Assembly (NCBI RefSeq): GCF_000189415.1
Contig: NC_015144.1
Span: 2,156,001 to 2,220,000 of the forward strand
Source of the DNA: Weeksella virosa DSM 16922
GTDB lineage: Bacteria > Bacteroidota > Bacteroidia > Flavobacteriales > Weeksellaceae
DNA length: 64,000 nucleotides
Direction of reading: 5' to 3'
Each line of letters begins with the position of its first letter. Within the stretch, counting starts at the first letter, position 1. The position numbers were made by a program, and so were the translations under genes. Under the pieces are notes generated by a model. That model did not search any database. It was not told the DNA's origin and saw only the letters and a program-made list of their open reading frames with translations. Below, in pieces: positions 35,859 through 46,110 of this stretch.

Positions 35859-37307
35859 CTAAAATTCTGCATTGTTCGGGGTTCTAGGGAACGGAATAAC
35901 ATCGCGTATATTTCCCATTCCGGTCACAAAAAGAACCAAGCGTTCTAGTCCTAATCCAAAACCCGAATGTGGTACGGTACCAAAGCGGCGTGTGTCTCTA
36001 TACCACCATATTTCTTCTTGATCGATACCAAACTGTTTTATTCTTTCGTCCAACACATCTAAACGTTCTTCTCTTTGTGATCCGCCTATAATTTCACCAA
36101 TTCCAGGGAAGAGAACATCCATTGCACGAACTGTTTTTCCGTCTTCGTTTAGGCGCATATAGAAGGCTTTAATTTCTTGTGGGTAATCGAACAATATTAC
36201 TGGTGTCTTGAAATGCTTTTCTACCAAATATCGCTCATGTTCAGATTGTAAATCTACACCCCATCCATCTACTGGGTATTTGAATTTCCCTTTTTTGTTT
36301 GGTTTAGAATTTTTCAGAATATCAATAGCTTCGGTGTAAGATAAGCGAATAAAACGATTATTCAGAACATAATCTAAACGATCCATCAAACCTAACTCTG
36401 ATCGCTCATCGGCTGGTTTCTGACTTTGTTCTTTGGCATAACGTTCGGCCAAGAAAGCTAAATCATCCGGACATTTATCTTTGGCATATTGGATAACATA
36501 TTTCAGGAAATCTTCTGCCAAATCCATATTTTGATCCAAATTATAAAAAGCCATCTCGGGTTCGATCATCCAAAACTCAGCTAAATGACGTGAAGTATTC
36601 GAATTTTCTGCACGGAAAGTCGGTCCGAATGTATAGATTTTACCCAACCCCATAGCGGCAGCTTCCCCTTCTAATTGTCCAGAAACTGTAAGGTTTGTCG
36701 CTTTCCCAAAGAAATCTTGGCTATAGTCTACTTTGCCGTCTTCGGTACGTGGTAAATTATCTAAATCGAAATTTGTCACATGAAACATCTCTCCTGCTCC
36801 TTCTGCATCAGAGCCTGTGATTATAGGTGTGTTAATATAGACAAAATCGAGCTCATTGAAGTATTGATGAATTGCAAACATCAACGCATTTCTCACTCGC
36901 ATTACAGCACCAAACAGATTGGTACGAAAACGCAGATGTGCTTGTTCGCGCAACTTTTCTAATGAGTGTGCTTTGGGCTGTAGAATTGTCCCCTGAACCT
37001 CTTCAGAAGCTGCAACGCCTAGCACTTTGATATCTTTGGCTACGATCTCTATTTCTTGCCCTTTACCCTGGCTTTCTACTACTTCTCCTACAACTTGTAA
37101 GGATGCTGCTGTAGTAATTTGTTGAATAAGTTCTTCATCAAACTTATCAAAATCTACAACGACTTGAATTGTTTTTAAACAAGATCCATCATTGAGTGCG
37201 ATAAATCGATTACTACGAAAAGATCTCACCCATCCATGAATACTTACTTCTTGCAAGGCTACTTCTTTGCCTTTCTCCAACAAGGTTTTTATACTGTATG
37301 ATTGCAT
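35859..37307 (-). CDS. asnS: Asparagine-tRNA ligase
   Basis: Class IIb aminoacyl-tRNA synthetase of 482 aa charging tRNA-Asn. The N-terminal OB-fold (about 15-110: [22 protein letters not shown]) binds the anticodon. The catalytic domain carries motif 2 ([21 protein letters not shown]) and motif 3 ([12 protein letters not shown]), with the Asn-specific [12 protein letters not shown] loop. It is the first gene of an asnS-rpoN pair. A candidate -7 box lies about 20 bases upstream. Confidence 0.96.
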   Translation of the reverse strand: MQSYSIKTLLEKGKEVALQEVSIHGWVRSFRSNRFIALNDGSCLKTIQVVVDFDKFDEELIQQITTAASLQVVGEVVESQGKGQEIEIVAKDIKVLGVAASEEVQGTILQPKAHSLEKLREQAHLRFRTNLFGAVMRVRNALMFAIHQYFNELDFVYINTPIITGSDAEGAGEMFHVTNFDLDNLPRTEDGKVDYSQDFFGKATNLTVSGQLEGEAAAMGLGKIYTFGPTFRAENSNTSRHLAEFWMIEPEMAFYNLDQNMDLAEDFLKYVIQYAKDKCPDDLAFLAERYAKEQSQKPADERSELGLMDRLDYVLNNRFIRLSYTEAIDILKNSKPNKKGKFKYPVDGWGVDLQSEHERYLVEKHFKTPVILFDYPQEIKAFYMRLNEDGKTVRAMDVLFPGIGEIIGGSQREERLDVLDERIKQFGIDQEEIWWYRDTRRFGTVPHSGFGLGLERLVLFVTGMGNIRDVIPFPRTPNNAEF

Positions 37308-37328
37308 TTCTAAAATTCTATAGTTTCA

Positions 37329-37336
37329 CAAATTTA
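37329..37336 (-). promoter_or_regulatory. Candidate -7 box of asnS-rpoN
   Basis: Minus strand reads TAAATTTG, full match to TAnnTTTG, 21 bases before the asnS ATG. Confidence 0.4.
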
Positions 37337-37454
37337 ATACTTTTATTTACCTTTAGAAAATAGGAGGCATAATTTTTGCTGAGCTCTAAAATTTTCTACA
37401 AGTTTTCTGGTAGTGTCCGATAGGTTGAATTCTATGATTTCGATTCTTAAAAAA

Positions 37455-39881
37455 TCAATATAAATTGAGTCGAAACGTTAACTTTAAGAAGAAATTATCT
37501 TTGAATTTCGGGTATTGATATGCGCCAAATCGATAATAAGTCCCAAGACCGAACGTATTAAAAATTAAATGATTAAACTCTACACCTGCTTCTTGGTAAT
37601 AATGGTTTAATTGCTTATATTCAAAAACAGTGTGTAGGTTTGCATTTTTCATTTCGCCCAATGCTCCGCGGTATATAAACAATGGAAAGACAGCTCGACC
37701 GAACCAATCAAAACCACCAAATGTATGTTTCACTTGAAAAGATAAGAATTGAGAAGAATAAAACTCTCCGGCACGGATCGTTTCAAAGTTATTCAATCCT
37801 GCAAGCTGAAAATTTTTAGGGAATCCTCCGAGTTTTGCATTACCAGACGATTCGAAATGATTCATAATCGGTGCATTGCCAATCAACATTCCAGCATTGA
37901 TATTGAGATGAGTATCACCAAAATAACTCTCCAAAATATCATAATACGAAAAATTCATTCGTACCGGAGAAAAATCAGCATCGAATAAATCCCAATATTT
38001 TTGTAGTGTAAAATAGAAAATTGTATGGCCTCTTTCTACCGTAACTTTCCCGTATGGTGTACGGATATATTGGTCTTTTGGTGCCCAGCGCAAAGCCAAT
38101 TTGCTGTATAAAGTATGGTAGGATTTATTTATATTTTGGTATAAATAATCAAAATTCGCACTTTGTTTTTCGTAACTTGTAGAGGCATTGAACGTGAAAT
38201 TATTGAAGATATCTTGTTCATACCCCAACGTATAACGGTGGTAATGATAAAACTGATCGTTGTATAAATTACCCAAAGTATGGTTCATAAAACGATTGTA
38301 GCCGTTTTGTAGCAAGTTACTCGTTTTGCCAGACGGACTTATGTCTTGTGCATAATTGAGTTGTATTCTACCCGAATATGGCTTATTGACAAAAACATCC
38401 AGACCACTTCCCCATTTCCAGGCGTTATCTTTCGTGCCGTACGCGGCATATGCGTTGAGGGAATAGTTCTGACTTGCTTTTTCGTTCGTGCTTAGTGCTG
38501 CTCCCAAGCGAGTTCCTTCGTAATTGTTGAACGACAAGAATTTCGTGACGTCGGCATCGATTTTTCCAAAACTTATTCTTCCGCCCGTTGCTAGAAAACG
38601 CATTATTTTTTGTTTTTTAGCGTATATATCACCGCTTAGACTATCGATAATTGGATAGGTGTTTTGTTCGATTGTCGTAAGGTTTTGGTTTCGATAATTT
38701 TGCATCACATCTTCCCATCTACCTGGTTTCATATTCTGAAAGGCAATTTCATTTTCGTAGCCTGCAAACTCTTTTCTTTTATAAGAATGTGGTGATTGTA
38801 AGTTGGATATGGCTATTTCTATATGTATCCATATTTTTTCTGCTTGTTCTTTTTCTTCTTCATTTTCTTTATTAGCATTTGCATTGTATCCAAAATTCCC
38901 TGCATCTAAGAGAAACTTTTGTTTATACGGGAACCACAATCCGTTAACGAGCTTCCAATCGGCATCAATTTCGGCAATTTCATCACTAAAAAAGTTCTCT
39001 GCTTTGAATTTTGTTAAACCCAGAGTTTCGTCGTCGATATATAATATTCCCTTGAATTGTTGTTCGCTTGTTCGCTTGGACGGAGTAAAAGATATTATAG
39101 TAGTTGGACGGTTATTGTAGATGATTTTTTCTTTGATAATAAAGCGGTAATACGCTAAACCTTCTGTGGAAATTGGATTGATGATATCACGAAAAAAGAA
39201 ATTAATTGTTGGCCTATTGAATTGTAATGCAACCGGTTGTATGGCTAAATACTCATGAATTGGCGAATTGATTCCTGCAATTTTAGAAGATTGGACAATG
39301 TTCTTGCGTCCAAATTTTTTGGCGTATTTATGATCCATTGCTCGTTCACCTAGAAATAAATGACTCTTTTCTAAAATAGTTCGCCAATGATTGCTAATAA
39401 CATCTCGTTCACTTTTGGGTTGTAGGATAAATGGAATAGAATCTTTGTTTACAGAGCTCCAATATTTGGTATAACTCCTGAAAAAATAAGAATCTGCCGT
39501 ATTCAGATCATTTTCTTTGATCCGATTTACAACTTGTTGCATAAAGTTTTTGCCCAATTTATTCTGATTTTCTTGCCCAACACTCACTTGCTCTAGCTCT
39601 ATATACGAAGGTTCTAGGTAAACATCGATTGGGTTTTGGGTTGGTGAAAGATGTATAAGTTGTGTATCGTATCCATCTTGATAAACTATAATTTTTGCAT
39701 AGAATTTAGCAAGTAATAGTTCTCCTTTTTCATCGGTCAATCCAATTAATTGATTATCGGTGTTTAGAATTTTTGCTTTAGAAACACGAAATTCATCCGT
39801 TGCATCATAAACGCGAATAAGTTGTTGTGCTTGTACAAAGGAAGCGAGAAAGAAAGATAAACAAAGTATATATTTACCCAT
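37455..39881 (-). CDS. DUF5686 outer-membrane protein with carboxypeptidase-like regulatory domain
   Basis: Outer-membrane protein of 808 aa; the ATG at 39881 starts a clear signal peptide (YILCLSFFLASFVQAQ) and is preferred over a codon further upstream. Residues about 20-95 form a CarboxypepD_reg-like beta domain (QLIRVYDATDEFRVSKAKIL). The rest matches the layout of DUF5686, with alternating aromatic-rich strands and a C-terminus ending FRLNLY, typical of a beta-barrel. Function is not established for the family; a role in outer-membrane assembly or transport is only a guess. The frr terminator lies between it and frr, so it probably has its own promoter. Confidence 0.8.
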   Translation of the reverse strand: MGKYILCLSFFLASFVQAQQLIRVYDATDEFRVSKAKILNTDNQLIGLTDEKGELLLAKFYAKIIVYQDGYDTQLIHLSPTQNPIDVYLEPSYIELEQVSVGQENQNKLGKNFMQQVVNRIKENDLNTADSYFFRSYTKYWSSVNKDSIPFILQPKSERDVISNHWRTILEKSHLFLGERAMDHKYAKKFGRKNIVQSSKIAGINSPIHEYLAIQPVALQFNRPTINFFFRDIINPISTEGLAYYRFIIKEKIIYNNRPTTIISFTPSKRTSEQQFKGILYIDDETLGLTKFKAENFFSDEIAEIDADWKLVNGLWFPYKQKFLLDAGNFGYNANANKENEEEKEQAEKIWIHIEIAISNLQSPHSYKRKEFAGYENEIAFQNMKPGRWEDVMQNYRNQNLTTIEQNTYPIIDSLSGDIYAKKQKIMRFLATGGRISFGKIDADVTKFLSFNNYEGTRLGAALSTNEKASQNYSLNAYAAYGTKDNAWKWGSGLDVFVNKPYSGRIQLNYAQDISPSGKTSNLLQNGYNRFMNHTLGNLYNDQFYHYHRYTLGYEQDIFNNFTFNASTSYEKQSANFDYLYQNINKSYHTLYSKLALRWAPKDQYIRTPYGKVTVERGHTIFYFTLQKYWDLFDADFSPVRMNFSYYDILESYFGDTHLNINAGMLIGNAPIMNHFESSGNAKLGGFPKNFQLAGLNNFETIRAGEFYSSQFLSFQVKHTFGGFDWFGRAVFPLFIYRGALGEMKNANLHTVFEYKQLNHYYQEAGVEFNHLIFNTFGLGTYYRFGAYQYPKFKDNFFLKLTFRLNLY

Positions 39882-39905
39882 TTTTGCAATTTTTGCAAAG
39901 TAAAT

Positions 39906-39931
39906 AAAAAAAGCAGCATTATGCTGCTTTT
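39906..39931 (-). terminator. Terminator of pyrH-frr
   Basis: AAAAGCAGCA / TGCTGCTTTT hairpin with an A run on the plus side, which is a T run on the minus strand. Confidence 0.8.
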
Positions 39932-39977
39932 CATTGATATTTTTTATCAATTTGTGTATAATAAATGCTTGATTGTA

Positions 39978-40532
39978 TTATACTTTCATGATTTCTGACT
40001 CTTTTTTAGCAAAAGCTACATCGATATTCTTGATGTAGTTATCTGTTAAATCTTGTATGTCATTTTCATATCCTTTTACAACATCTTCAGAAATATCTTT
40101 TATATTTTTTAGATTGTTGTTGGCATCTTTTCGTGCATTACGAATGCTAACTTTTGCATGTTCTGCTTCTGCCTTAGCTAATTTAGATAATTCTTTACGA
40201 CGTTCTTCTGTCAATGGTGGAATGTTAATAATAATCATATCTCCATTGTTGGATGGTGCAAATCCAAGGTTAGAGTTGATGATTGCTTTTTCTATTTCAC
40301 CTATTAAGTTACGTTCCCAAGGTTGTACGCTAATGGTCATCGCATCGGGTGTATTGATATTCGCTACCTGACTTAATGGTGTAACACTACCATAATAATC
40401 GATTTTTACAGTACTCAACATGGCTGGTGATGCTTTACCGGCTCTTAATTTTCCGAATGCATTATCCAAGTGCTCCATGGTTTTTTGCATTTGTTCTTTT
40501 GCTTGTGCAATGATTAAATCTAATTCTTCCAT
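39978..40532 (-). CDS. frr: Ribosome recycling factor
   Basis: RRF of 184 aa, which with EF-G splits post-termination ribosomes. Characteristic segments are LRAGKASPAMLSTVKIDYYG, PLSQVANI, ISVQPWERNLIGEIEKAI, SNLGFAPSNNGDMIIINIPPLTEERRKELSK and the helical C-terminus. Length is standard. It follows pyrH after 8 bases, a widely conserved pair, and is ended by the terminator at 39906. Confidence 0.97.
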   Translation of the reverse strand: MEELDLIIAQAKEQMQKTMEHLDNAFGKLRAGKASPAMLSTVKIDYYGSVTPLSQVANINTPDAMTISVQPWERNLIGEIEKAIINSNLGFAPSNNGDMIIINIPPLTEERRKELSKLAKAEAEHAKVSIRNARKDANNNLKNIKDISEDVVKGYENDIQDLTDNYIKNIDVAFAKKESEIMKV

Positions 40533-40540
40533 TTCGGGAT

Positions 40541-41251
40541 TTAATTATTTGTTACCAATGTTCCTACTTTTTCTCCTAAAACTAAATTCTTCAGATTACC
40601 ATTCGTATTCATATCAAATACGATAATCGGTAAATTGTTTTCATCACTTAAAGTAAAGGCTGTCATATCCATGATTTTCAAACCTTTATTGTATACTTCT
40701 TCATACGTAATCGTATCGAATTTTTCTGCATTTTTATCCTTTTCAGGGTCTGCAGTATAGATGCCGTCTACCCGAGTTCCCTTCAGAATTACATCTGCGT
40801 TAATTTCAATGGCGCGCAATACTGCTGCTGTATCGGTAGTAAAATATGGATTTCCGGTTCCTGCACCAAAAATAACGACACGTCCTTTTTCTAGATGTCT
40901 TGTTGCTCTTCTTTTGATAAAAGGTTCTGCAATTTGCTCCATACGAATTGCGGTTTGTAGACGTGTTTTCAGGTCGATATCTTCCAAAGCACCCTGCAAA
41001 GCCATACTGTTGATTACAGTTGCAAGCATCCCCATATAATCACCTTGCACGCGATCCATCCCCGAGGCGACACCTTGTACTCCTCTAAAAATATTTCCTC
41101 CTCCGATGACTATGGCAACTTCACAACCTAAATCTACGACTTCTTTTATCTGTTCTGCATATTGTTGTAAAATTGCAGGATCTATACCATATTGTAAATC
41201 ACCCATTAAGGCTTCTCCACTTAACTTGAGGAGTATTCTTTTGTATTTCAT
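40541..41251 (-). CDS. pyrH: UMP kinase
   Basis: Bacterial-type uridylate kinase of 236 aa (amino-acid-kinase fold), making UDP from UMP. Motifs: [82 protein letters not shown] and [14 protein letters not shown], all in family order. It is co-transcribed with frr. A candidate -7 box lies 19 bases upstream of the start. Confidence 0.97.
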   Translation of the reverse strand: MKYKRILLKLSGEALMGDLQYGIDPAILQQYAEQIKEVVDLGCEVAIVIGGGNIFRGVQGVASGMDRVQGDYMGMLATVINSMALQGALEDIDLKTRLQTAIRMEQIAEPFIKRRATRHLEKGRVVIFGAGTGNPYFTTDTAAVLRAIEINADVILKGTRVDGIYTADPEKDKNAEKFDTITYEEVYNKGLKIMDMTAFTLSDENNLPIIVFDMNTNGNLKNLVLGEKVGTLVTNN

Positions 41252-41270
41252 TTTTAAAAGGATTTCTTTG

Positions 41271-41278
41271 CAAATATA
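41271..41278 (-). promoter_or_regulatory. Candidate -7 box of pyrH-frr
   Basis: Minus strand reads TATATTTG, full TAnnTTTG match, 19 bases before the pyrH ATG. Confidence 0.45.
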
Positions 41279-41308
41279 ATGGATTTGATGAATATTCTAT
41301 GCTGAATT

Positions 41309-42079
41309 TTAGCTTCGTTCGAAAATTGATAGAGCGTTCGCAGTTGTTTGTTCGGCAATTTCGGCAGGAGTTTTTCTATAAATATCAACTAATTTTTCTA
41401 CCACTCGAGTGAGGTAACTACTCTCATTTCGCTTGCCTCTATAGGGTGTCGGGGCTAAATATGGACTATCTGTTTCTAATACTATTTTTTCTAGAGGAAT
41501 TTCATGGAGAAACTGATCAATTTTTCCATTCTTGAATGTTACCACACCTCCTATACCCAAATGCATGTTATAATCCAGTGCGCGTTTTGCATCTTCTATT
41601 GTTCCAGTAAAACAATGAAAGACTCCAAAAAGTGTATCCTCTTTTTCATCTTCCAAAACATCAAAAACTTCTTCGAAAGCTTCTCGACAATGGATCACAA
41701 TCGGTAAGTGATATTGTTTGGCTAACTGAATTTGTTCTTTAAAAGCTTTTTGCTGTATTACTAAATTTTCTTTTTCCCAATACAAATCTATGCCAATTTC
41801 ACCAACTGCTTTAAATGTTCTTTTGATTAACCAATGCTTTACATGAGTCAGCTCTTCTTCCACATTTTCAGCACTTACAGAGGTTGGGTGCAACCCTATC
41901 ATAGCGTGTATGTTTTCTGGATATTGTCTTTCCAATTGAAGCATTGCTTCTGTATACGATGAATCTATTGCTGGCATATAAAACTGCTCTACACCAACCG
42001 CTAAGGCTCGCTGAATCATTTCGTCTCGGTCTTCATCAAATTGCTCAGAATAAAGATGCGTATGGGTATCGATTAGCAT
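41309..42079 (-). CDS. TatD family metal-dependent hydrolase
   Basis: TIM-barrel deoxyribonuclease-like hydrolase of 256 aa. Metal ligands are visible: IDTHTHLYS (HxH), GEIGIDLYW (Glu), IVIHCREAF (His), FHCFTG (His) and LETDSPYLAPTPYRGKRNE (Asp). Members act as 3'-5' DNA or RNA exonucleases; the physiological role here is open. It overlaps the upstream GSCFA gene by 7 bases, so the polyprenyl synthase-GSCFA-tatD set is one operon. Confidence 0.93.
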   Translation of the reverse strand: MLIDTHTHLYSEQFDEDRDEMIQRALAVGVEQFYMPAIDSSYTEAMLQLERQYPENIHAMIGLHPTSVSAENVEEELTHVKHWLIKRTFKAVGEIGIDLYWEKENLVIQQKAFKEQIQLAKQYHLPIVIHCREAFEEVFDVLEDEKEDTLFGVFHCFTGTIEDAKRALDYNMHLGIGGVVTFKNGKIDQFLHEIPLEKIVLETDSPYLAPTPYRGKRNESSYLTRVVEKLVDIYRKTPAEIAEQTTANALSIFERS

Positions 42080-43062
42080 TTTCTAAGTTTTTGTTCTAGT
42101 AATTCTATTTCTTTTTTATAGTTGTTTTCGGTGAGTTTTTCATTCAATCTTTTCATTTCTTTTATAGTATTGTATAAAAAAGATTGATGTTGTATGGATT
42201 GTTCATTAAAAGCTCGATGTCCTAAGGCTTGATTTACTTTTTTTATATCGTTTAGTAGATCATGTGTGTGTGGCTGCATCCAAGTTTGTGTAAACTTATC
42301 CCAAATGTAATCGATTGCTAATTCATTCGGATGAAGGTAGTCATTTTTATAAAATCGATAATCTCGTAAATCGTCCATCATTAGCTCATATGCTGGAAAA
42401 TAAAACAACTCATTGTATTGTTTTTCTATTTCGTAAACTGCGTTAATCAATCGACCTTTACTAACATGGTTTTCCATCAATCCATCCTTGATATGACGAA
42501 CTGGGCTTACTGTGAAAATAATTTTTGCAATCGGTGCCATGTCTAGGATCAATTGCATTATCGTCTGCAATGATTGATAAATTTCTTGGGTTGATAGTAT
42601 TTTTTTTTCGAATTCTCGTTGGGGTAATTTATGACAGTTTGCTACTATCAAATCCATACTTTTTATCTTATATACCCATGCAGTCCCAAGAGTTACAATA
42701 AAATAATCTGCGTTTCTACAGAAGTCGTTGTAAAATTCTATAGATTGATTAATTTGATTGATGCATTCTACTTTCGATGGGTTACTAAAACTCGAATGAT
42801 GATCCCATGAAAAAAATAAATTATTATACTCGAATATTTCGTTGGTTATGTAATGTATACGAGAATGGATTCTGCCCAATGCGTTTTCTATAGCCAATGG
42901 ATGAAACAAAATCCCAAAAGGATTGGTCTGAATATTGAATTTTGCATTCGACATTCTAGCTCCTATTTCTTGTGCAAAGCATGATCCTATCGATACAATT
43001 TTATGTTTATGATGGATAAAAAAAGGTGGTTTTTTGGGGGTAATTTCTGTCCGAAATTGCAT
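42073..43062 (-). CDS. GSCFA domain protein (SGNH-like hydrolase fold)
   Basis: Protein of 329 aa with the name-giving motif GSCFA at residues 26-30 (VSIGSCFAQEIGARM), then NPFGILFHPLAIENAL, WDHHSSFSNP, FIVTLGTAWVYK, IIFTVSPVRHIKDG and the late DYLHPNELAIDYIW. The Ser/Cys block at the start and the Asp-His pair near the end resemble the SGNH esterase layout. Common in Bacteroidota; substrate unknown. No signal peptide is seen, so it is probably cytoplasmic. It sits 3 bases after the polyprenyl synthase gene and overlaps tatD. Confidence 0.85.
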   Translation of the reverse strand: MQFRTEITPKKPPFFIHHKHKIVSIGSCFAQEIGARMSNAKFNIQTNPFGILFHPLAIENALGRIHSRIHYITNEIFEYNNLFFSWDHHSSFSNPSKVECINQINQSIEFYNDFCRNADYFIVTLGTAWVYKIKSMDLIVANCHKLPQREFEKKILSTQEIYQSLQTIMQLILDMAPIAKIIFTVSPVRHIKDGLMENHVSKGRLINAVYEIEKQYNELFYFPAYELMMDDLRDYRFYKNDYLHPNELAIDYIWDKFTQTWMQPHTHDLLNDIKKVNQALGHRAFNEQSIQHQSFLYNTIKEMKRLNEKLTENNYKKEIELLEQKLRKC

Positions 43063-43065
43063 AGT

Positions 43066-44037
43066 TTACTCTTGGCGATCGATTAACATTTCACTCAACT
43101 CTCGTAAATAATATTTTTTTTCTTCGGCGACTGCTACTTCGTCTATTAATTGCTTCGCTTTTTTTGTATAATCTTTTATCAGTTGTGCTATTTGTTTATT
43201 AACTTTTAGTTTTCGATATAATTTTTCTACCGCATACACTTTGTCTATGTTTTCTGCTTTTATGTTGTACCAATACAATAACTCGTCTCGCTCTTTTGCA
43301 TCAGCATTTTGGAGTGCAGTCACAAAAAGTATAGTTTTCTTATTTTCATAAATATCACCGGCATGTTTTTTACCAATCTTCACCGATGTACCAAAGACAT
43401 CAAGATAATCGTCTTTTAGTTGATAAGCAATACCCAAATTAAGCCCTATTTCGTACAGCCGATCAGCTTCTTCTTTGGGGGCACCAGCAATAAGTGCTCC
43501 TAATTTGAGACAAGCCCCCACCAAAACAGCTGTTTTTCCTTTGATCATTTTATAATAATCTTCGAAAGAAATCTCTTTTTGGGTTTCATAATTTACATCG
43601 TACTGTTGTCCTTCGCATAATTCGATTGCAGTTTTATTGAATAGTCGGATGGCTTCCTTAAACACATCATTTGGTAAGTCTTCTAATAACTCGTATGCCC
43701 GAATCAGCATGGTATCTCCTGATAAAATTGCTGAATTTATACCGTATTTAATATGCACCGCTTCTTTCCCACGACGCAGCGGAGCAGAATCCATAATATC
43801 ATCGTGCATCAGGGTAAAATTATGAAAATATTCCATCGCTATGGCAGGTTTCACGGCATCTTCTATTAGACCGTTGAACATTTGATTGCCCATCAGTACA
43901 ATCAACGGACGAATTCTTTTTCCTCCGATTCCTAAAATATATTCAATCGGCTCATAAAGTTCCCTTGGCGATTTAATATCTAAATTTTTTTCGATAGCTT
44001 GATCGATTATTTGATGAAGTTCTTCGATTGAGTGCAT
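43066..44037 (-). CDS. Trans-isoprenyl diphosphate synthase (polyprenyl synthetase family)
   Basis: Head-to-tail prenyl chain elongation enzyme, 323 aa from the ATG at 44037; a TTG at 44082 is in frame but unlikely. First Asp-rich motif LMHDDIMDSAPLRRGK, second LKDDYLDVFG, and GGKRIRPLIVLM near residue 50. An aromatic Phe five residues before the first DDxxD usually limits chain length to short products such as C15-C20; that points to FPP or GGPP rather than a long menaquinone tail, but this rule is only indicative. First gene of an operon with GSCFA and tatD. Confidence 0.92.
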   Translation of the reverse strand: MHSIEELHQIIDQAIEKNLDIKSPRELYEPIEYILGIGGKRIRPLIVLMGNQMFNGLIEDAVKPAIAMEYFHNFTLMHDDIMDSAPLRRGKEAVHIKYGINSAILSGDTMLIRAYELLEDLPNDVFKEAIRLFNKTAIELCEGQQYDVNYETQKEISFEDYYKMIKGKTAVLVGACLKLGALIAGAPKEEADRLYEIGLNLGIAYQLKDDYLDVFGTSVKIGKKHAGDIYENKKTILFVTALQNADAKERDELLYWYNIKAENIDKVYAVEKLYRKLKVNKQIAQLIKDYTKKAKQLIDEVAVAEEKKYYLRELSEMLIDRQE

Positions 44038-44059
44038 GTTCTTTTTTAATAAATTCTCA

Positions 44060-44067
44060 CAAATATA
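44060..44067 (-). promoter_or_regulatory. Candidate -7 box of the polyprenyl synthase operon
   Basis: Minus strand reads TATATTTG, full match, 22 bases before the ATG at 44037. Confidence 0.4.
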
Positions 44068-44092
44068 GAGTTTATCATTCAAAGTAAGTAAC

Positions 44093-45079
44093 CTATTTTG
44101 TATTAAAAACTTCTGCGGTTAATTGATAAGAATGTAATTTTTTCTGAAGGTTATAAATATTGGTTGATACAATAATTTCATCGACCGGATTTGGGCGAAG
44201 GAATTGCTCTAAATCAGACTTAACTGTTCCTATATCTCCGACAAAACTGAAAGCTGTCATGTTTTGTACTACTGCAAGTTGTTCTTTGCTTAGATTTTCT
44301 AATGAAGTTTCCTCGGGTGAAACAATCGGTTTACGATGATCGGTTACAATATTTGCAAATGATTGATACATGGTTTTGGACAAATAATGTGCTTCTTCTA
44401 CTGTATCGGCTAGAATAAAATTTGCGCACAAAAGCATGTATGGTTTTGCTAGTCGTTCTGATGGTTGAAAATTCTCATGATAAATTTTATGGGCTGCGAA
44501 GAACTGAGCTGGCGCAAAATGACCTGCAAATGCATAGGGTAAACCTAGTTTTGCCGATAGATAGGCAGAATCGGTACTAGAACCTAGCATATACAAAGGT
44601 ACATTTGCTCCTTCTCCTGGTAAAGCTCTCACTTTTGATTGAGCATTTTCTATAGAAAAATAAAGCTCTAGTTCTTCTATATGCTGTTCAAAAGGATAAT
44701 TATAGTCTAAAATGCCTCTTCTCAATCGTTGTGCTGTTAGCGCATCTGTTCCTGGAGCTCGCCCTAAACCTAAATCTATTCTATTGGGATACATTGCATC
44801 GAGGGTACCAAACTGTTCTGCAACGGATAAGGTGGTATGGTTGGGCAACATTATTCCGCCCGAACCAACACGTATTTTTTTAGTTTTACTTGCCAAGTAA
44901 CCAATCAAAATGCTTGTTGCCGAACTGATAACGTTTGCCATGTTATGATGCTCCGAAACCCAATATCTGGTATATCCTAAATCTTCTGCAAGTTGGATTG
45001 ATAATGCTGATTTCTCGAAAGTTTGTGTAAACGTATCTCCTTTCATTACATAGGCCAAGTCGAGAATAGAATAGTTCAT
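44093..45079 (-). CDS. LLM class flavin-dependent oxidoreductase (bacterial luciferase-like)
   Basis: Luciferase-like TIM-barrel monooxygenase of 328 aa. Features of the group are SILDLAYVMKGDT, YTRYWVSEHHNM, ATSILIGYLASKTKKIRVGSGGIMLPNH, RIDLGLGRAPGTD and YMLGSSTDSAYLSAKLGLPYAFAGHF. Such single-subunit members are annotated as LLM class or MsnO8-type; substrates are mostly unknown. It uses reduced FMN supplied by a separate reductase, not present here. Monocistronic between the GreA-like gene and the polyprenyl synthase operon. Confidence 0.9.
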   Translation of the reverse strand: MNYSILDLAYVMKGDTFTQTFEKSALSIQLAEDLGYTRYWVSEHHNMANVISSATSILIGYLASKTKKIRVGSGGIMLPNHTTLSVAEQFGTLDAMYPNRIDLGLGRAPGTDALTAQRLRRGILDYNYPFEQHIEELELYFSIENAQSKVRALPGEGANVPLYMLGSSTDSAYLSAKLGLPYAFAGHFAPAQFFAAHKIYHENFQPSERLAKPYMLLCANFILADTVEEAHYLSKTMYQSFANIVTDHRKPIVSPEETSLENLSKEQLAVVQNMTAFSFVGDIGTVKSDLEQFLRPNPVDEIIVSTNIYNLQKKLHSYQLTAEVFNTK

Positions 45080-45180
45080 ATTTTTTTATTTTTCAATATT
45101 TGTTGAATATACGTATTTTTTCTACAAAAAATATTGGCTGCATACTTATCTTATGTGATTATTATTTTTGAGTTGTGTGC

Positions 45181-45222
45181 AAAAAAAACAGCAGAGCTTA
45201 TTAAAAAAAGCCTGCTGTTTTT
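45181..45222 (-). terminator. Terminator of the GreA-like gene
   Basis: AAAACAGCAG at 45185-45194 pairs with CTGCTGTTTT at 45212-45221, with an inner AGCTT/AAGC pairing; an eight-A run on the plus strand gives the T tail on the minus strand. Confidence 0.8.
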
Positions 45223-45278
45223 CGATAAAAAATTTTGTATTGCTCTTCGCTTAATGTATTTATTTAAACGCTAAAAAA

Positions 45279-45668
45279 TTAGTTAGGGTTTGAATAATCT
45301 TCTACACTTAGAATTTCTATATCCATTTCTCCTTCATCAAACGGCCAAGTAAAGCGATCTCCTGTTTTGCGCCCAAGTGTAGCCAATGCCATTGAAGAAA
45401 GAATAGAATATTTATTTTTCTTTGGCTTTTCACGGAAGTTACTCGACAAGAAAATATAATCTTGTTCAGTCCCTTTTGTGTGATTTTTTACGCGTACTTT
45501 TCGGTTGATATTTACTATATCTGCAGGTAATTCTTTTCGAGAAACCAACTCCATGTTTCTGATTTCTTCGGTTAATAAATTCTCTACTTGTGGGTTTACT
45601 AGTTTCCTCCTCAAGTGCTCTCTGATCATATCACTGATCCCCGTCGTAAAAACTACATTGTACTCCAT
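45279..45668 (-). CDS. GreA/GreB C-terminal-domain protein (Rnk-like)
   Basis: Protein of 129 aa. Residues about 50-125 match the FKBP-like C-terminal domain of GreA/GreB (VRVKNHTKGTEQDYIFL, ILSSMALATLGRKTGDRFTWPF). The N-terminal coiled-coil of GreA, which carries the acidic tip that enters the polymerase channel, is replaced by a short helical stretch of about 45 residues. That architecture is like Rnk, which binds polymerase but does not stimulate RNA cleavage. Function here is inferred only. No co-transcribed neighbour. Confidence 0.8.
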   Translation of the reverse strand: MEYNVVFTTGISDMIREHLRRKLVNPQVENLLTEEIRNMELVSRKELPADIVNINRKVRVKNHTKGTEQDYIFLSSNFREKPKKNKYSILSSMALATLGRKTGDRFTWPFDEGEMDIEILSVEDYSNPN

Positions 45669-46110
45669 AATTTTTTTTTGTAATAGTGTTCTTCTTTTTT
45701 TCCTATAAATGCATGTAGTAAATTAATTAGCTTTATAGAATCGAAAAAGAAGAACGATGATATATGTTAAACGTTAAATTTCGTAAGCTGTTTTTCCCTG
45801 CTTTTTAGATCTTAGCAGGGCTTAGTTGATAAACTCTTTCGAGTTTCGTATATAAGAATCATCATGCAAATAAGCCAAAGAAGAAACGAGACTTTTTGCA
45901 CAACACAAAAATTGAGATATTGATAAAACTATCTTCATGTAGCAGTATACATCTTTTGCTAAGATACAAAGATTTACTTGATAAAACAAATATGCGTTCA
46001 ATTGTCCTACCACTGTTATTTTATTACTCTAGCAGTTGATATTTATTTTATATTATCTTTTTAGATATTTTTCCTTCGCTTGAGGTGCAAATGTATTTTA
46101 TGGATTAAGT
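45669..46110. other. Gene-free stretch of about 440 bases
   Basis: No convincing gene on either strand. A 7-bp inverted repeat CCCTGCT/AGCAGGG (45796-45820) has no T tail. The longest frame, minus strand 45822-46013, has no recognisable content. Upstream elements of the GreA-like gene are expected here, but I found no full -33/-7 pair. Confidence 0.6.

Noticed and set aside
45796-45820. Inverted repeat CCCTGCT/AGCAGGG as a terminator
   Set aside because: No T run on either strand after the stem, and no gene ends next to it.
45822-46013. Minus-strand ORF of 63 codons
   Set aside because: No recognisable motif, no promoter or ribosome-binding site; likely chance.
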